A stretch of DNA of 64,000 nucleotides from Paraburkholderia caballeronis. GTDB taxonomy: Bacteria; Pseudomonadota; Gammaproteobacteria; Burkholderiales; Burkholderiaceae. The notes below the pieces were generated by a model. The model worked only from the letters and a program-made list of their open reading frames with translations, ran no database searches and was not told the origin of the DNA. Positions 1 to 9,754 of the stretch are shown here, piece after piece. Numbering within the stretch: position 1 is the stretch's first letter; each line of letters opens with the position of its first letter. The position numbers and the translations under genes were made by a program. The stretch is from NCBI RefSeq assembly GCF_900104845.1, contig NZ_FNSR01000002.1, positions 868,001 to 932,000 on the forward strand, read 5' to 3'.

Positions 1-837
1 GTTGATTTCATAGCCGACGAATTCGCGCTGCTGACGCGCGCAGGCGACCGCGGTGGTGCCGCTGCCCATGAACGGGTCCAGCACGCGGCCGCCCGGCGGG
101 CAGCTCGCGAGCACCATCCGCTCGACGATCTCCAAAGGCTTCTGGGTCGGGTGATCGACCCGCTCCGCATGCTGCCGGTGCAGGCGCGACACGGACCAGA
201 CGTCCTTCGGGTTGTAGCCGAGTTCCAGCCACCTGCTGCCTTCGAATATTTTTCGCGAACGCGCTTTCTTCGTGACGGCATCGTACGGGATGCGGACGGG
301 ATCGAGGTCGAAATAATAATTCTTCGACACCGCGAAAAAGCCGATGTTGTCGTGAACCGACGTGAACCGGCGCGTCGTGCCGCCCATGCTCGGCACGCGC
401 CGGTCCCAGACGATCTCGTTGATCATCGTGAGCCTCGACTTCAGGAACACGAAGATCTCGGGCGCGTACTGCCACGTGCAGAACACGTACAGCGAGCCGG
501 ACGGCTTGAGCTTCGGGATCGCCAGCTCCAGCCAGGCGCGGGTCCACGCAAGGAAGTCCTCGCCGGAGCGCATGTCCGAATCGTTGCCGTAGTCCTTGCC
601 GAGGCCGTACGGCGGGTCCGCGACGATCAGGTCGATTGACGCGTCCGGCAGGTTCGCCGCATCGGTCAGGAAATCGCGGTTCAGGAGGCGGATGCCGTCC
701 GGCACCGTCGCGAGCAGCGGCGCTGGCGCGGACGGCGGCTGCACGGCGGCAGCCGCCACGGCACCCGCACCCGCGTCGGCGTCCGCCGGCGCGCCGCACG
801 GCGCCGGGGGTTGCGGCTCGTCGAACTCGTCGCGCAT
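1..837 (-). CDS. Orphan beta-class adenine-specific DNA methyltransferase (3' end cut by window)
   Basis: The reading frame starts at ATG 837-835 and is still open at base 1, so 279 residues are visible and the C-terminus is missing. After an Ala/Pro-rich N-terminus comes the catalytic motif IV, DPPYGLG (D74-Y77), then a long target-recognition region, then the S-adenosylmethionine motif DPFMGSGTT near residues 254-262. Motif IV before motif I is the beta-class order seen in CcrM/HinfI-type N6-adenine methylases. It lies 11 bases after the trpB stop on the same strand, so it is probably co-transcribed with the trp genes; trpA would be expected beyond the edge. No restriction endonuclease is visible, which suggests an epigenetic regulator rather than half of a restriction system. 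The recognition site cannot be read from the sequence. Confidence 0.9.
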   Translation of the reverse strand, partial: MRDEFDEPQPPAPCGAPADADAGAGAVAAAAVQPPSAPAPLLATVPDGIRLLNRDFLTDAANLPDASIDLIVADPPYGLGKDYGNDSDMRSGEDFLAWTRAWLELAIPKLKPSGSLYVFCTWQYAPEIFVFLKSRLTMINEIVWDRRVPSMGGTTRRFTSVHDNIGFFAVSKNYYFDLDPVRIPYDAVTKKARSRKIFEGSRWLELGYNPKDVWSVSRLHRQHAERVDHPTQKPLEIVERMVLASCPPGGRVLDPFMGSGTTAVACARQQREFVGYEIN

Positions 838-848
838 CGTCACGCCAG

Positions 849-2042
849 TCAGAACCGAAGGCCCGAGCGCTCGGCGACCGTATGCATGTCCTTGTCGCCG
901 CGGCCCGACAGGTTCACCAGCAGGATCTTCTCCTTCGGCAAGGTCGGGGCGAGCTTCGTCGCATACGCGAGCGCGTGGCTCGATTCGAGCGCCGGGATGA
1001 TGCCCTCGATCCGGCAGCAGTCGTGGAACGCCTTCAGCGCCTCTTCGTCGGTAATCGGCACGTATTGCGCGCGGCCGCTGTCCTTCAGCCACGCGTGCTC
1101 GGGGCCGACGCCCGGATAGTCGAGGCCGGCGGAGATCGAATGCGTCTCGATGATCTGGCCGTCGTCGTCCTGCAAGAGATAGGTGCGGTTGCCGTGCAGC
1201 ACGCCCGGCGTGCCGCCGGTCAGCGACGCCGCGTGACGGCCGGTTTCGATGCCGTCGCCGGCCGCCTCGACGCCGATCAGCTGCACCGCCGTGTCGTCGA
1301 TGTATGGGTAGAAGATCCCCATCGCGTTCGAACCGCCGCCGACGCTCGCGATCACCGCATCCGGCTGGCGGCCGGTCATTTCGGGCATCTGGACGCGGCA
1401 TTCGTCGCCGATCACGCGCTGGAAGTCGCGCACCATCATCGGATACGGGTGCGGGCCGGCCACGGTGCCGATGATGTAGAACGTGTTCTCGACGTTCGTC
1501 ACCCAGTCGCGCATCGCCTCGTTCAGCGCGTCCTTCAGCGTGCGCGAGCCGGACTCGACCGGCACGACGGTCGCGCCCAGCAGCTTCATCCGGTACACGT
1601 TCGCCGCCTGGCGCTTCACGTCCTCCGCGCCCATGTAGACGACGCATTCCATCCCGAAACGCGCGGCGATCGTCGCCGTCGCGACGCCGTGCTGGCCCGC
1701 GCCGGTTTCCGCGATCACGCGCGGCTTGCCCATGCGCTTCGCAAGCAGCGCCTGGCCGATCACGTTGTTGATCTTGTGCGCGCCGGTGTGGTTCAGGTCT
1801 TCGCGCTTCAGATAAATCTGCGCGCCGCCGAGCAGCGTGCTCCAGCGTTCGGCGTGATAGACCGGCGACGGACGGCCGACGAAATGCTTCAGCTCGCGCT
1901 GGTATTCGGCGACGAACTCGGGATCGTGCTGGTATTTCGCATAGGCGCCGCGCAGTTCGTCGATCGCCTGCATCAGCGTTTCGGCGACGAACACGCCGCC
2001 ATACGGGCCGAAATGGCCCCGTTCATCGGGCAAGTTATACAT
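849..2042 (-). CDS. trpB: Tryptophan synthase beta subunit
   Basis: This 397-residue protein joins indole and L-serine to make tryptophan in the cytoplasm, as the PLP-dependent half of the TrpA2B2 complex. The PLP lysine is K90 in the motif HTGAHKINN, and the phosphate-binding GGGSNA loop is present near residue 225. Length and the N-terminus ([19 protein letters not shown]) are typical of the family. It lies between trpF (74 bases upstream) and the methyltransferase gene (11 bases downstream) on one strand, consistent with a trpF-trpB-methylase-trpA transcription unit whose trpA is outside the window. Confidence 0.98.
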   Translation of the reverse strand: MYNLPDERGHFGPYGGVFVAETLMQAIDELRGAYAKYQHDPEFVAEYQRELKHFVGRPSPVYHAERWSTLLGGAQIYLKREDLNHTGAHKINNVIGQALLAKRMGKPRVIAETGAGQHGVATATIAARFGMECVVYMGAEDVKRQAANVYRMKLLGATVVPVESGSRTLKDALNEAMRDWVTNVENTFYIIGTVAGPHPYPMMVRDFQRVIGDECRVQMPEMTGRQPDAVIASVGGGSNAMGIFYPYIDDTAVQLIGVEAAGDGIETGRHAASLTGGTPGVLHGNRTYLLQDDDGQIIETHSISAGLDYPGVGPEHAWLKDSGRAQYVPITDEEALKAFHDCCRIEGIIPALESSHALAYATKLAPTLPKEKILLVNLSGRGDKDMHTVAERSGLRF

Positions 2043-2116
2043 GAGTCACTCTCAGAGAACCGGCAGCGCGCGCCGCATTGCGCGAGCGCATTGACTGCCG
2101 GAATCGTCCCACTGGG

Positions 2117-2830
2117 TCACTGAGCGTCCGCTTCGCGCACCGCGCTCACGAACGCCGCCATGCGGGCGTGATCCTTCACGCCCTTGGCGCCCGGCACTTC
2201 GATGCCACTGGAGACATCGACAGCGAACGGGCGCACCTGGCGGATCGCCTCACTGACGTTTTGCGCGTTCAACCCACCACTCAAAACGGCCCGACGCGCG
2301 AGCCCTGCGGGAATAAGTGACCAATCGAAGACCTTTCCGCCGCCGCCGTAGCCGTCGACATGGGTGTCGAACAGCAGGCCGCTGGCCGATGAATAACGGT
2401 GTGCCGATTCTATCAAATCGGCCTCGCGAGTATCCGGCGCGACGCGCAGCGCGCGCAACCAGGGCAAACCGGCAACCGACGCGAGCGATTCGCACTGCCC
2501 GGGGGTCTCGTCGCCGTGGAACTGCAACAGCGTCAGCGATACGTTGCTCGCGACCTCGCCGATCCATTGCGGCGTCGCGTTCACGAACAGGCCAACCACG
2601 GACACGAACGGCGGAATCTCGCGGGTCAGCTCGACCGCCTGTGCAATGCTGACCGAGCGCGGGCTCGGCGGATAGAACACGAGGCCGATCGCGTCTGCGC
2701 CGAGCGCGATCGCGTGCGCGACGGACTCGGGCGTGGACAACCCGCACAGCTTGATGCGCGTGCGATGCGCCGCCGGTGCGCGGTCGGAAGCGGCGGCGTC
2801 GTGCGGGGCGGGCAGATCGGCTGAAGTCAT
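2117..2830 (-). CDS. trpF: Phosphoribosylanthranilate isomerase
   Basis: TrpF performs the Amadori rearrangement of N-(5-phosphoribosyl)anthranilate in tryptophan synthesis. The family signature KLCGL, carrying the catalytic cysteine, is near residues 27-31. The FDTHVDGYGGGGKVFDW region and the LSGGL phosphate-binding segment follow in the expected order of a TIM barrel. The 237-residue length includes about 22 extra N-terminal residues rich in Ala, Pro and Asp before the conserved part, so a later start is possible, but no better in-frame ATG precedes the KLCGL motif. It lies between truA (78 bases upstream) and trpB. Confidence 0.96.
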   Translation of the reverse strand: MTSADLPAPHDAAASDRAPAAHRTRIKLCGLSTPESVAHAIALGADAIGLVFYPPSPRSVSIAQAVELTREIPPFVSVVGLFVNATPQWIGEVASNVSLTLLQFHGDETPGQCESLASVAGLPWLRALRVAPDTREADLIESAHRYSSASGLLFDTHVDGYGGGGKVFDWSLIPAGLARRAVLSGGLNAQNVSEAIRQVRPFAVDVSSGIEVPGAKGVKDHARMAAFVSAVREADAQ

Positions 2831-2908
2831 GGCGTGTACGGATGGTGTCGGTGCTGGCGAATCGGGGTTCTGCGTTTGGCTCGCGGTGGACGGCGGATCT
2901 GTGCGGAT

Positions 2909-3736
2909 CTAGCTGGCGCGCAGATCACGCGGCGGATCATCGTCGGCCCACACCGCGCTCCACGGCACGCTGCCGGTGTGCGGCGCCGGAACCGCGAATT
3001 CGTCAGGATATCCTACCCGCGCGAGATACAGGCCGTCCGGCATGAACGTCGGCGCGGCGCGCGTGCGGTCGCGGCCCGCGAGCACGTCCGCGAGCCACGC
3101 CGCCGGATAGCGCCCGCGCCCGACCGCGACGAGGCATCCCATCAGGTTGCGCACCATGTGATGCAGGAACGCATTCGCGCGAAAGCGGAAATGGATGAAG
3201 TCGCCCTGCGGCCGGATGTCGATCTGGTACAGGTGCTTGACCGGCGTCTTCGCCTGGCACTCGGACGAGCGGAACGCGGAAAAGTCGTGCTCGCCGATCA
3301 GGCAACCGGCGGCGGCGCGCATCGCGTCGACGTCGAGCGGCGTGTGGATCCAGCCCGCGCGGCCGGTAAGCATCGGCGAACGCACCGGATGCACGTACAG
3401 CACGTAGTAGTACGTGCGCTCGAACGCCGAGAAGCGCGCGTGGAAGGCATCCGGCATCGGCTGCGCCCACTGCACGGCGACCGTCGGCGGCAGGAATGCG
3501 TTCGTGCCGCGCACCCACGAGAACGCCGTGCGGTCGAGGTCGGTGTCGAAATGGACGACCTGGCCGAGTCCGTGCACGCCGGTGTCGGTGCGGCCCGCGA
3601 CGACGGTCGCCAGCGGCACGCACGCGAACTCGCGCAGCGCGCGCTCCAGCGCATCCTGCACCGTCTTGCCGTGCGGCTGCGACTGCCATCCGCAGAACGC
3701 CGCTCCGTCGTACAGGATGCCTAGCGCGATACGCAT
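2909..3736 (-). CDS. truA: tRNA pseudouridine(38-40) synthase TruA
   Basis: TruA converts uridines 38-40 of the tRNA anticodon arm to pseudouridine. The catalytic aspartate is D51 in [17 protein letters not shown], the invariant family motif, and the 275-residue length is normal. The start ATG is at 3736, only 10 bases after the fimV stop, so the two genes are probably co-transcribed. The order fimV-truA-trpF-trpB is common in Burkholderiaceae and other betaproteobacteria. Confidence 0.97.
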   Translation of the reverse strand: MRIALGILYDGAAFCGWQSQPHGKTVQDALERALREFACVPLATVVAGRTDTGVHGLGQVVHFDTDLDRTAFSWVRGTNAFLPPTVAVQWAQPMPDAFHARFSAFERTYYYVLYVHPVRSPMLTGRAGWIHTPLDVDAMRAAAGCLIGEHDFSAFRSSECQAKTPVKHLYQIDIRPQGDFIHFRFRANAFLHHMVRNLMGCLVAVGRGRYPAAWLADVLAGRDRTRAAPTFMPDGLYLARVGYPDEFAVPAPHTGSVPWSAVWADDDPPRDLRAS

Positions 3737-3746
3737 ACGGACCGCG

Positions 3747-6089
3747 TCACGAGAGCGGCGCGAGCGTCGCGAGGAGCGCCTGCGCGTCGGCGCGCGTCGC
3801 GTGGTCGTTCGACTCGATCACCTCGGTGATCAGCGCGCGCGCGCCCGCCAGGTCGCCGAGCGCGATGTACTCGTTCGCGAGATCGAGCTTGTTGCGCGCG
3901 ATCCGCGCCAGTTGTTCGGGCGTGAACACCGGCAGCGGCTCGGCCGAATCCGGCGGCAGGTTCAGATCGAAGTCGAGCGACAGCGTGCCGAAACGCGCGG
4001 CGCCCAGACCGGCGATCGAGCCCGCGCCGGTCGTGCCGGCCTCGATCTCGCCGCCGGCCGCCGGCGCGGACGGCTCGTGCAGCGGCACGGCGTGGCGTTC
4101 GGTCGTCTCCGGCGACGCAACCGGCTCCGACGACAGCGGCGCGGCCGACACCGGCTCGCCGGTGCGCGGCGGCAGCGGCATGTCCAGCGTGTCGAGCGCG
4201 GCGACAGCGTCGGTCGGGAAGTCGGCCGGCGTAGCGGCCGGCGATTCGGTTGCGGCTTCGGCGATCGGCGCGGCTACTTCCGCCGGAGCGATGGGCTGCT
4301 CGGGCTCGACGGCTGGCGGCGCGGGTTCGACAGCGGCAACCGGCTCTTCCGGCTGATACGGCTCCAGCGGCTCGCTCGCTTCCGGCTCCTGCGGCGCGGG
4401 CGGCTCGATCTGCGGTTCGGTTTCCGCGTGCGGCGCGAATTCCGCTGCGGCGGCGTCCACCCACGCCGTTTCGAGGCTCTCCGGCGGCAGCGCAGATGCG
4501 CCGAGCGCCGCCGCAGCTTCGAAACTCGCCGCGCGGGTTGCGTCCGCCAGCGTCTCGGGCTCGCCCGGCTCCTCGCCGCGAACCTGCGGCTCGGCGTGCT
4601 CTGCGTGCGTGTCGGGAACAGGTGCATCGGGGACGGCCGGCTCGCGTTCGTCGGACAGCGGCACGCCGTGCGGCGACTCGAACAGCGTCGGCGGCAGCGC
4701 ATCCGCGCCGAGCGACGTCGCGGCGGCAAAGCCGGCGGCATCCGTCGCGGGGTCGAGCGTTTCGTCGTGCTGCGGCTCGGCTTCGGCCGACGACGCGGCC
4801 GCGGCCACGCCCGCCGCCGTGGCCGCCACGACAGCCGGCGTCACCGGCGACAACACCGGCTCACGCGACTTCGGCTCCGGCACCGCATCGGCAACGCGAG
4901 CGTCACCGCCACCGGTCGGTTCCGGCGACGGACCGTTGCCCTCATCGGATCGCGGCGATCCGGGCTTGCGACGGCGCAGCGCGCGGCCGAGCAGCAGCGC
5001 GAGCACGACCGCGCCGATCGCCGCCGTCACGCCGATCACGACTGGCGGCAAATCGGCCATGGGATTGCCGCTGCGCGACGTATTGACGATGGGCGCCGCC
5101 GCCGCGCCGCTCGTGGCGTTGCCCTGCGCTGGCGCAGCCGCTGGCGCGCCGACCGCCGACTGCGCGGGCTTGCCGATGCCGTGCTTTTGCAGCGCCATCA
5201 GCACGCGGTTCTTCAGCGCAAGCAGTTCCTGGATGCTCGACACCGGCGCCTGCGGATGCGCGGCCGACGCCGCGTTCGCCGCTGCCGCGCCCGACGACGC
5301 GCCAGCCGGCGCGGCCTGGATCGCGCCGGACCACACGTGTTGCGCATCGCTCGCGGAAGCTTCCGGCGCGGCCGGACCCGACGACGCAGCCGGCACGCTC
5401 GCGCCCGCCACCGCCGCCGCGCTGGTCGGGCTCGCAGCGGCAGCCGCCGACACCGGCTGCGCGGAAGAGGCGGCGGACGCCTGCGCGGCCGACGAACCGG
5501 CAACCGCGGCTGTCGCCGGAGCGGACGCGCCGGCCGCAGCCGTGACAGGAGCAGATGCCGCAGCCGCCGGCGACGCAGCCGATACGGCCGGCGCGGGCGC
5601 GCTGCCGGCGACCGCAGCCGAAGCCCCGCCCGCCTTCGCGGCCGCTGCCGGCGCAGCAGCCGTAGTTGCCGCCGCCGACGAAACCGGAGCGGGAGCGGGA
5701 GTCGAAGCCGCAGCCGGCTCCGACGCCGCCCCGCCCGGAATCTCCGCCATCGCCGGCACGTTCAGCACCGCGCCGATCTTCAGCCGGCTCGGATCCTTGA
5801 TCCCGCCGTGCTTCATGAACGCGTCAGGGTTCGCGTCGAACAGCGCGCGGCTGACGCGGCCAAGCGTCGCCGGATCGCGCGTCTGCGCAAGCTCCGCGGC
5901 GACGTCGTTCAACGACTGGCCGACGCGGACCGTATAGTGGCCTGCCGACGCGGGCGCGGACGCGCCGCCCGCGGCCTCGGCCGCCAGCGCGGATTGAATG
6001 CCGGCCGACGCGAATAGCGCCGCCGCGACCGCGGCGAACGCCGCACGTCGCGCCGGCGCGACGGTTACAGAACCGAATCTAACGATCAT
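3747..6089 (-). CDS. fimV: FimV-like inner-membrane peptidoglycan-binding scaffold protein
   Basis: A 780-residue FimV/HubP-family protein, which in other bacteria organises cell poles and type IV pili. The N-terminus is a basic, Ala-rich export signal ending near ALAAEAAG. Residues about 50-115 form the LysM-like FimV N-domain ([17 protein letters not shown], then [12 protein letters not shown]). A very Ala/Pro/Ser-rich linker follows, then one membrane helix ([19 protein letters not shown], about 350-370) with a basic cytoplasmic flank, a long acidic Pro/Glu/Ala-rich cytoplasmic region, and a C-terminal helical FimV repeat ([20 protein letters not shown]). The low-complexity parts generate long antisense frames that are artefacts. 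It lies upstream of truA. Confidence 0.9.
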   Translation of the reverse strand: MIVRFGSVTVAPARRAAFAAVAAALFASAGIQSALAAEAAGGASAPASAGHYTVRVGQSLNDVAAELAQTRDPATLGRVSRALFDANPDAFMKHGGIKDPSRLKIGAVLNVPAMAEIPGGAASEPAAASTPAPAPVSSAAATTAAAPAAAAKAGGASAAVAGSAPAPAVSAASPAAAASAPVTAAAGASAPATAAVAGSSAAQASAASSAQPVSAAAAASPTSAAAVAGASVPAASSGPAAPEASASDAQHVWSGAIQAAPAGASSGAAAANAASAAHPQAPVSSIQELLALKNRVLMALQKHGIGKPAQSAVGAPAAAPAQGNATSGAAAAPIVNTSRSGNPMADLPPVVIGVTAAIGAVVLALLLGRALRRRKPGSPRSDEGNGPSPEPTGGGDARVADAVPEPKSREPVLSPVTPAVVAATAAGVAAAASSAEAEPQHDETLDPATDAAGFAAATSLGADALPPTLFESPHGVPLSDEREPAVPDAPVPDTHAEHAEPQVRGEEPGEPETLADATRAASFEAAAALGASALPPESLETAWVDAAAAEFAPHAETEPQIEPPAPQEPEASEPLEPYQPEEPVAAVEPAPPAVEPEQPIAPAEVAAPIAEAATESPAATPADFPTDAVAALDTLDMPLPPRTGEPVSAAPLSSEPVASPETTERHAVPLHEPSAPAAGGEIEAGTTGAGSIAGLGAARFGTLSLDFDLNLPPDSAEPLPVFTPEQLARIARNKLDLANEYIALGDLAGARALITEVIESNDHATRADAQALLATLAPLS

Positions 6090-6178
6090 CAGAAGCCCTG
6101 GCGCACCGCGGTCGCGGTGCTCTCGATTTGAAGTGATGCCTTGAACCGAAGCGAATGAACAGCCGCGCGGTACGCAAT

Positions 6179-6211
6179 AAAAAAGCGCCGCGACTGGCGC
6201 GGCGCTTTTTT
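6179..6211 (-). terminator. Intrinsic terminator after asd
   Basis: A perfect inverted repeat of 14 bases per arm (AAAAAAGCGCCGCG at 6179-6192, CGCGGCGCTTTTTT at 6198-6211) with a 5-base loop. The minus-strand copy ends in six U, 53 bases after the asd stop, so it should end asd transcription before fimV. The symmetry would also allow it to act on the plus strand. Confidence 0.85.
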
Positions 6212-6263
6212 CGACCCCTGTTTCAACGATACCTACGCGCCATGACCGCGTAGTTTAAAGGAT

Positions 6264-7385
6264 TCACTTGTCGAGCAGAATCCGCAACATGCGGCGAAGC
6301 GGCTCCGCCGCCCCCCACAGCAGCTGGTCGCCGACCGTGAACGCCGACAGGTACTCGCCGCCCATCGCGAGCTTGCGCAGGCGGCCGACCGGCACCGTCA
6401 GCGTGCCGGTCACGACGGCCGGCGACAGGTCGCGCATCGACGCTTCGCGCTCGTTCGGCACGACCTTCACCCAGTCGTTCGCGGACGCGATGATGCCGTC
6501 GATCTCGTCGAGCGGCACGTCCTTCTTCAGCTTGATCGTCAGCGCCTGCGAGTGGCAGCGCATCGCGCCGATCCGCACGCACAGGCCGTCGACGGGGATC
6601 GAACCCGGTTCGCCCATCGCCGGCTTGCCGAGGATCTTGTTGGTTTCCGCGCCGCCCTTCCACTCTTCCTTCGACATGCCGTTGCCGAGATCCTTGTCGA
6701 TCCACGGAATCAGCGAGCCGGCGAGCGGCACGCCGAAGTGGTCGGTCGGCATCCGGTCGCTGTTCATCGCGGCCAGCACGCGGCGGTCGATGTCGAGGAT
6801 CGCCGACGACGGGTTCGCGAGGTCTTCCTTCGCCGCGCCGTACAGCGTGCCCATCTGTTGCAGCAGCTCGCGCATGTTCTGCGCGCCCGCGCCCGACGCC
6901 GCCTGGTACGTCATCGCGGTCATCCAGTCGATCAGGTTCTCGCGGAACAGGCCGCCGAGCGCCATCAGCATCAGGCTGACCGTGCAGTTGCCGCCGACGA
7001 AGTCCTTCTGGCCTTTGACCAGCGCGTTCCTGATCACGTCGAGGTTCACCGGGTCGAGGATGATGACCGCGTCGTCCTTCATCCGCAGCGCCGACGCCGC
7101 GTCGATCCAGTAGCCGTTCCAGCCCGCCGCGCGCAGCTTCGGATACACGTCGTTCGTGTAGTCGCCGCCCTGGCAGGTGATGATCGCGTCGCACTTCTTC
7201 AGCTCGTCGATGCTGTTCGCATCCTTGAGCTTCGTCTCGTTTTTGGCGAACGACGGCGCTGCGCCGCCTGCGTTGCTGGTGCTGAAAAACACCGGTTCGA
7301 TCAGGTCGAAATCGCGTTCTTCCTGCATGCGCTGCATCAGCACGCTGCCGACCATGCCGCGCCAACCTACGAGACCTACGTTCAT
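6264..7385 (-). CDS. asd: Aspartate-semialdehyde dehydrogenase
   Basis: Asd reduces aspartyl-4-phosphate with NADPH to aspartate semialdehyde, the branch point to lysine/diaminopimelate, threonine, isoleucine and methionine. The NADP-binding [14 protein letters not shown] is at the N-terminus and the catalytic cysteine is C134 in [15 protein letters not shown]. At 373 residues it matches the E. coli-type enzyme. An AAGGG ribosome-binding site precedes the ATG. Upstream are a hairpin and a Thr/Ile/Lys-rich mini-ORF that may regulate it, and downstream is a strong terminator. Confidence 0.98.
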   Translation of the reverse strand: MNVGLVGWRGMVGSVLMQRMQEERDFDLIEPVFFSTSNAGGAAPSFAKNETKLKDANSIDELKKCDAIITCQGGDYTNDVYPKLRAAGWNGYWIDAASALRMKDDAVIILDPVNLDVIRNALVKGQKDFVGGNCTVSLMLMALGGLFRENLIDWMTAMTYQAASGAGAQNMRELLQQMGTLYGAAKEDLANPSSAILDIDRRVLAAMNSDRMPTDHFGVPLAGSLIPWIDKDLGNGMSKEEWKGGAETNKILGKPAMGEPGSIPVDGLCVRIGAMRCHSQALTIKLKKDVPLDEIDGIIASANDWVKVVPNEREASMRDLSPAVVTGTLTVPVGRLRKLAMGGEYLSAFTVGDQLLWGAAEPLRRMLRILLDK

Positions 7386-7406
7386 GACTAACCCTTGAAT
7401 TGGACA

Positions 7407-7446
7407 CTTCCCCGCATCTGTCGCCCGCAGTGACCGCGCGGGGAAG
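7407..7446 (-). promoter_or_regulatory. Alternative hairpins in the asd 5' leader
   Basis: In the minus-strand RNA, CUUCCCCGC (7446-7438) can pair perfectly with GCGGGGAAG (7415-7407). A competing stem, GCCCGC (7456-7451) with GCGGGC (7428-7423), interlocks with it, so both cannot form as simple hairpins. They lie between the end of the 40-codon ORF and the asd ribosome-binding site. The lower hairpin is not followed by a U-tract, so it is not a standard intrinsic terminator. The arms are seen directly; a regulatory role is inference. Confidence 0.45.
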
Positions 7447-7467
7447 ATGAGCGGGCACGACGGACGA

Positions 7468-7590
7468 TCAACGCTTGATGATCGTTTTGGTGGTAATCGT
7501 TTTGATCGTGGCGAAGGCGTGCGAAATCACACGGGCGATGGTGTCGCCGTGAAATTTCGAAATCGAGGTGATCTGGGGGATCGTCGCCAT
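7468..7590 (-). CDS. Candidate leader peptide of asd, Thr/Ile/Lys-rich (40 aa)
   Basis: An ATG-to-TGA frame of 40 codons ends 82 bases before the asd start. It encodes 8 Thr, 9 Ile and 4 Lys; the last 13 residues ([13 protein letters not shown]) contain nothing but Thr, Ile, Lys and Arg. Asd feeds threonine, isoleucine and lysine synthesis, and the classic E. coli thr leader peptide is a run of Thr and Ile codons, so this is a plausible attenuation-type sensor. No good Shine-Dalgarno sequence is visible; a TAGACT -10-like hexamer lies about a dozen bases upstream, so the message might be nearly leaderless. An in-frame TAG four codons upstream limits the start. Against it: the DNA is locally A/T-rich, which itself favours Lys and Ile codons. 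Confidence 0.45.
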   Translation of the reverse strand: MATIPQITSISKFHGDTIARVISHAFATIKTITTKTIIKR

Positions 7591-7688
7591 CGGCACAGTC
7601 TACACGAAAACCGCCTGTTTACGGCCAGGCTCGCAACGCCGCTTGTGGCGTCTACGCACCGTAGCGGCGCGCAACAACCGTTGTTTTC

Positions 7689-7743
7689 GAGGACCGCCAT
7701 GCGGGCGATCCTCGCGTCGGACGACGACGGCTTGACGTCGTCG
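7689..7743. repeat. Two hairpins downstream of leuB
   Basis: CGACGACG (7722-7729) pairs with CGTCGTCG (7736-7743), and GAGGACCGCC (7689-7698) pairs with GGCGATCCTC (7704-7713), with one position that becomes a G-U pair in the minus-strand RNA. They lie 30-85 bases after the leuB stop and could mark its transcript end, but neither is followed by a U-run on the minus strand. The rest of the 7591-7772 stretch shows no gene. Confidence 0.35.
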
Positions 7744-7772
7744 CCCCGCTTTTTACTACGCTTTTACCGCGG

Positions 7773-8840
7773 TTACAGCGCCGCGACCACCGCGTCGCCC
7801 ATCGCCGCCGTGCCGACCTGCGTGCAGCCCGGCGTCACGATGTCGGCGGTGCGATAACCCTGCTCCAGCACCTTCTTCACCGCGCCCTCGATGCGGTCCG
7901 CCTGCTCCGCGCGGTTCAGCGAGTAGCGCAGCATCATCGCGGCCGACAGGATCGTCGCGAGCGGATTCGCGATGCCCTTGCCCGCGATGTCCGGCGCGGA
8001 GCCGTGCGACGGCTCGTACAACCCCTTGTTGTTCGCGTCGAGCGACGCGGACGGCAGCATCCCGATCGAGCCGGTCAGCATCGCGGCCTCGTCCGACAGG
8101 ATGTCGCCGAACATGTTGCCGGTCACGACCACGTCGAAGGCCTTCGGCGCCTTCACCAGTTGCATCGCCGCGTTGTCCACGTACATGTGCGACAGCTCGA
8201 CGTCCGGATATTCCTTCGCGACTTCGATCATCACGTCCTTCCACAACTGGGACGTTTCGAGCACGTTCGCCTTGTCCACCGACGTCAGCTTCTTCGCGCG
8301 CTTCTGCGCGGCCTGGAACGCGACGTGCGCGATGCGGCGCACTTCCGGCTCCGAATAGCGCATCGTGTCGAAGCCTTCGCGCGCGCCCGCGAACGGACCG
8401 TCCGGCGCTTCGCGCGTGCCGCGCGGCGAGCCGAAGTAGATGTCGCCGTTCAGTTCGCGCACGATCAGGATGTCGAGGCCCGACACGATCTCGGGCTTCA
8501 GGGACGATGCGCCGGTCAATTGCGGATAGCAGATCGCCGGGCGGAAGTTCGCGAACAGTTGCAGATGCTTGCGCAGCCCGAGAATCGCCTGCTCAGGACG
8601 CAGCGCGCGCTCCAGCGAGTCGTATTTCCAGTCGCCGACCGCGCCGAACAGGATCGCGTCCGCCGCCTTCGCGAGCGCGAGCGTCGCGTCCGGCAGCGGA
8701 TGGCCGCTCGCCTCGTAACCCGCGCCGCCGACCGGCGCTTCTTCCAGTTCGAATTTTTCGCCGAGCGCGTTCAGCACCTTCACGGCTTCGTTGACGATCT
8801 CGGGGCCGATGCCGTCGCCCGGCAGCACTGCAATCTTCAT
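7773..8840 (-). CDS. leuB: 3-isopropylmalate dehydrogenase
   Basis: LeuB oxidises and decarboxylates 3-isopropylmalate with NAD+ to give 2-ketoisocaproate in leucine synthesis. The N-terminus ([16 protein letters not shown]) is the family signature, and the metal/substrate segment near [25 protein letters not shown] with its conserved Asp residues is intact. At 355 residues it is full length. It follows leuD by 44 bases on the same strand in the order leuC, lipoprotein, leuD, leuB. Confidence 0.98.
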   Translation of the reverse strand: MKIAVLPGDGIGPEIVNEAVKVLNALGEKFELEEAPVGGAGYEASGHPLPDATLALAKAADAILFGAVGDWKYDSLERALRPEQAILGLRKHLQLFANFRPAICYPQLTGASSLKPEIVSGLDILIVRELNGDIYFGSPRGTREAPDGPFAGAREGFDTMRYSEPEVRRIAHVAFQAAQKRAKKLTSVDKANVLETSQLWKDVMIEVAKEYPDVELSHMYVDNAAMQLVKAPKAFDVVVTGNMFGDILSDEAAMLTGSIGMLPSASLDANNKGLYEPSHGSAPDIAGKGIANPLATILSAAMMLRYSLNRAEQADRIEGAVKKVLEQGYRTADIVTPGCTQVGTAAMGDAVVAAL

Positions 8841-8884
8841 CCGATGTTTCCTCGCTGTAATCCGTTATACGTTGGGTAAGCCCG

Positions 8885-9538
8885 TCATCCGACGATGCGG
8901 TGGTTCAGCCACGGCTGGCGCGCGAGGCGCTCCGCTTCGTACTGGCGGATCTTGTCCGCGTGGCGCAGCGTGAGGCCGATGTCGTCGAAGCCGTTCAGCA
9001 GGCAGTAGCGGCGGAACGCGGCGACTTCGAACGGGTATTCGGCCGAGCCGTCCGTGGTGCGCACGACCTGCGCGTCGAGATCGATCGTCAGCTTGAAGCC
9101 GTTGAACGCATAGGTCTCGTTGAACAGGTGATCGACCTGCTGCTCGGACAGCACGATCGGCAGCACGCCGTTCTTGAAGCAGTTGTTGTAGAAGATGTCC
9201 GCGAAACTCGGCGCGATCAGCGCGCGGAAACCGTATTGCTGAAGCGCCCATGGCGCGTGCTCACGCGAGCTGCCGCAGCCGAAGTTCTTGCGCGCGAGCA
9301 GGACCGACGCGCCCTGGTAGCGCGGCTGGTTCAGCACGAAGTCCGGGTTCAGCGGACGCTTCGAGTTGTCCTGACCCGGCTCGCCGTGGTCCAGATAGCG
9401 CCATTCGTCGAACGCGTTCGGGCCGAAGCCGGTGCGCTTGATCGACTTCAGGAACTGCTTCGGAATGATCGCGTCGGTGTCCACGTTCTCGCGATCGAGC
9501 GGCGCGACGACGCCGGTGTGCACAATGAATTTATCCAT
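8885..9538 (-). CDS. leuD: 3-isopropylmalate dehydratase small subunit
   Basis: LeuD is the swivelling small subunit of isopropylmalate isomerase, which pairs with the iron-sulfur subunit LeuC. The chosen ATG at 9538 gives [20 protein letters not shown], the usual start for this family, and 217 residues. The frame could extend to an ATG at 9574, adding 12 residues that do not resemble the family. The [13 protein letters not shown] motif is present. It follows the small lipoprotein gene by 71 bases. Confidence 0.96.
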   Translation of the reverse strand: MDKFIVHTGVVAPLDRENVDTDAIIPKQFLKSIKRTGFGPNAFDEWRYLDHGEPGQDNSKRPLNPDFVLNQPRYQGASVLLARKNFGCGSSREHAPWALQQYGFRALIAPSFADIFYNNCFKNGVLPIVLSEQQVDHLFNETYAFNGFKLTIDLDAQVVRTTDGSAEYPFEVAAFRRYCLLNGFDDIGLTLRHADKIRQYEAERLARQPWLNHRIVG

Positions 9539-9609
9539 GATCCGTGATCCTGTGAGCGGCCCGCGCATCCCCACCGGGACGGCGGCCGCCGGCGATTTGT
9601 CCGCCTGCG

Positions 9610-9750
9610 TTACAGCGCGTGCTGCACCGTGCGCGCCGAACTGCTGATGTCCTGGCCAAACCCGGCCACCGTGTTGCAGCCGGTCAGCGCGACCAGCGCG
9701 CCGGTCAGCAGAAAGAGCGCCACGCCGCGCCAGAACGTCCGTACTTTCAT
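9610..9750 (-). CDS. Entericidin-type small lipoprotein (46 aa)
   Basis: A 46-residue frame starts with [17 protein letters not shown], a basic then hydrophobic signal peptide, followed by the lipobox LTGC with the lipidated Cys at residue 25 and a short mature part [21 protein letters not shown]. This matches the entericidin (EcnA/B) family of cell-envelope lipoproteins: Cys-Asn-Thr, a Gly-rich turn and an amphipathic tail. It starts 4 bases after the leuC stop and lies between leuC and leuD, so it must share their transcript. Small lipoproteins occur at this position in other Burkholderia. Function is unknown in this setting. Confidence 0.85.
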   Translation of the reverse strand: MKVRTFWRGVALFLLTGALVALTGCNTVAGFGQDISSSARTVQHAL

Positions 9751-9754
9751 ATCG

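Noticed and set aside
3414..6017. Open frame of 867 codons antisense to fimV
   Set aside because: Extremely Arg-rich translation caused by the Ala/Pro-rich fimV coding sequence.
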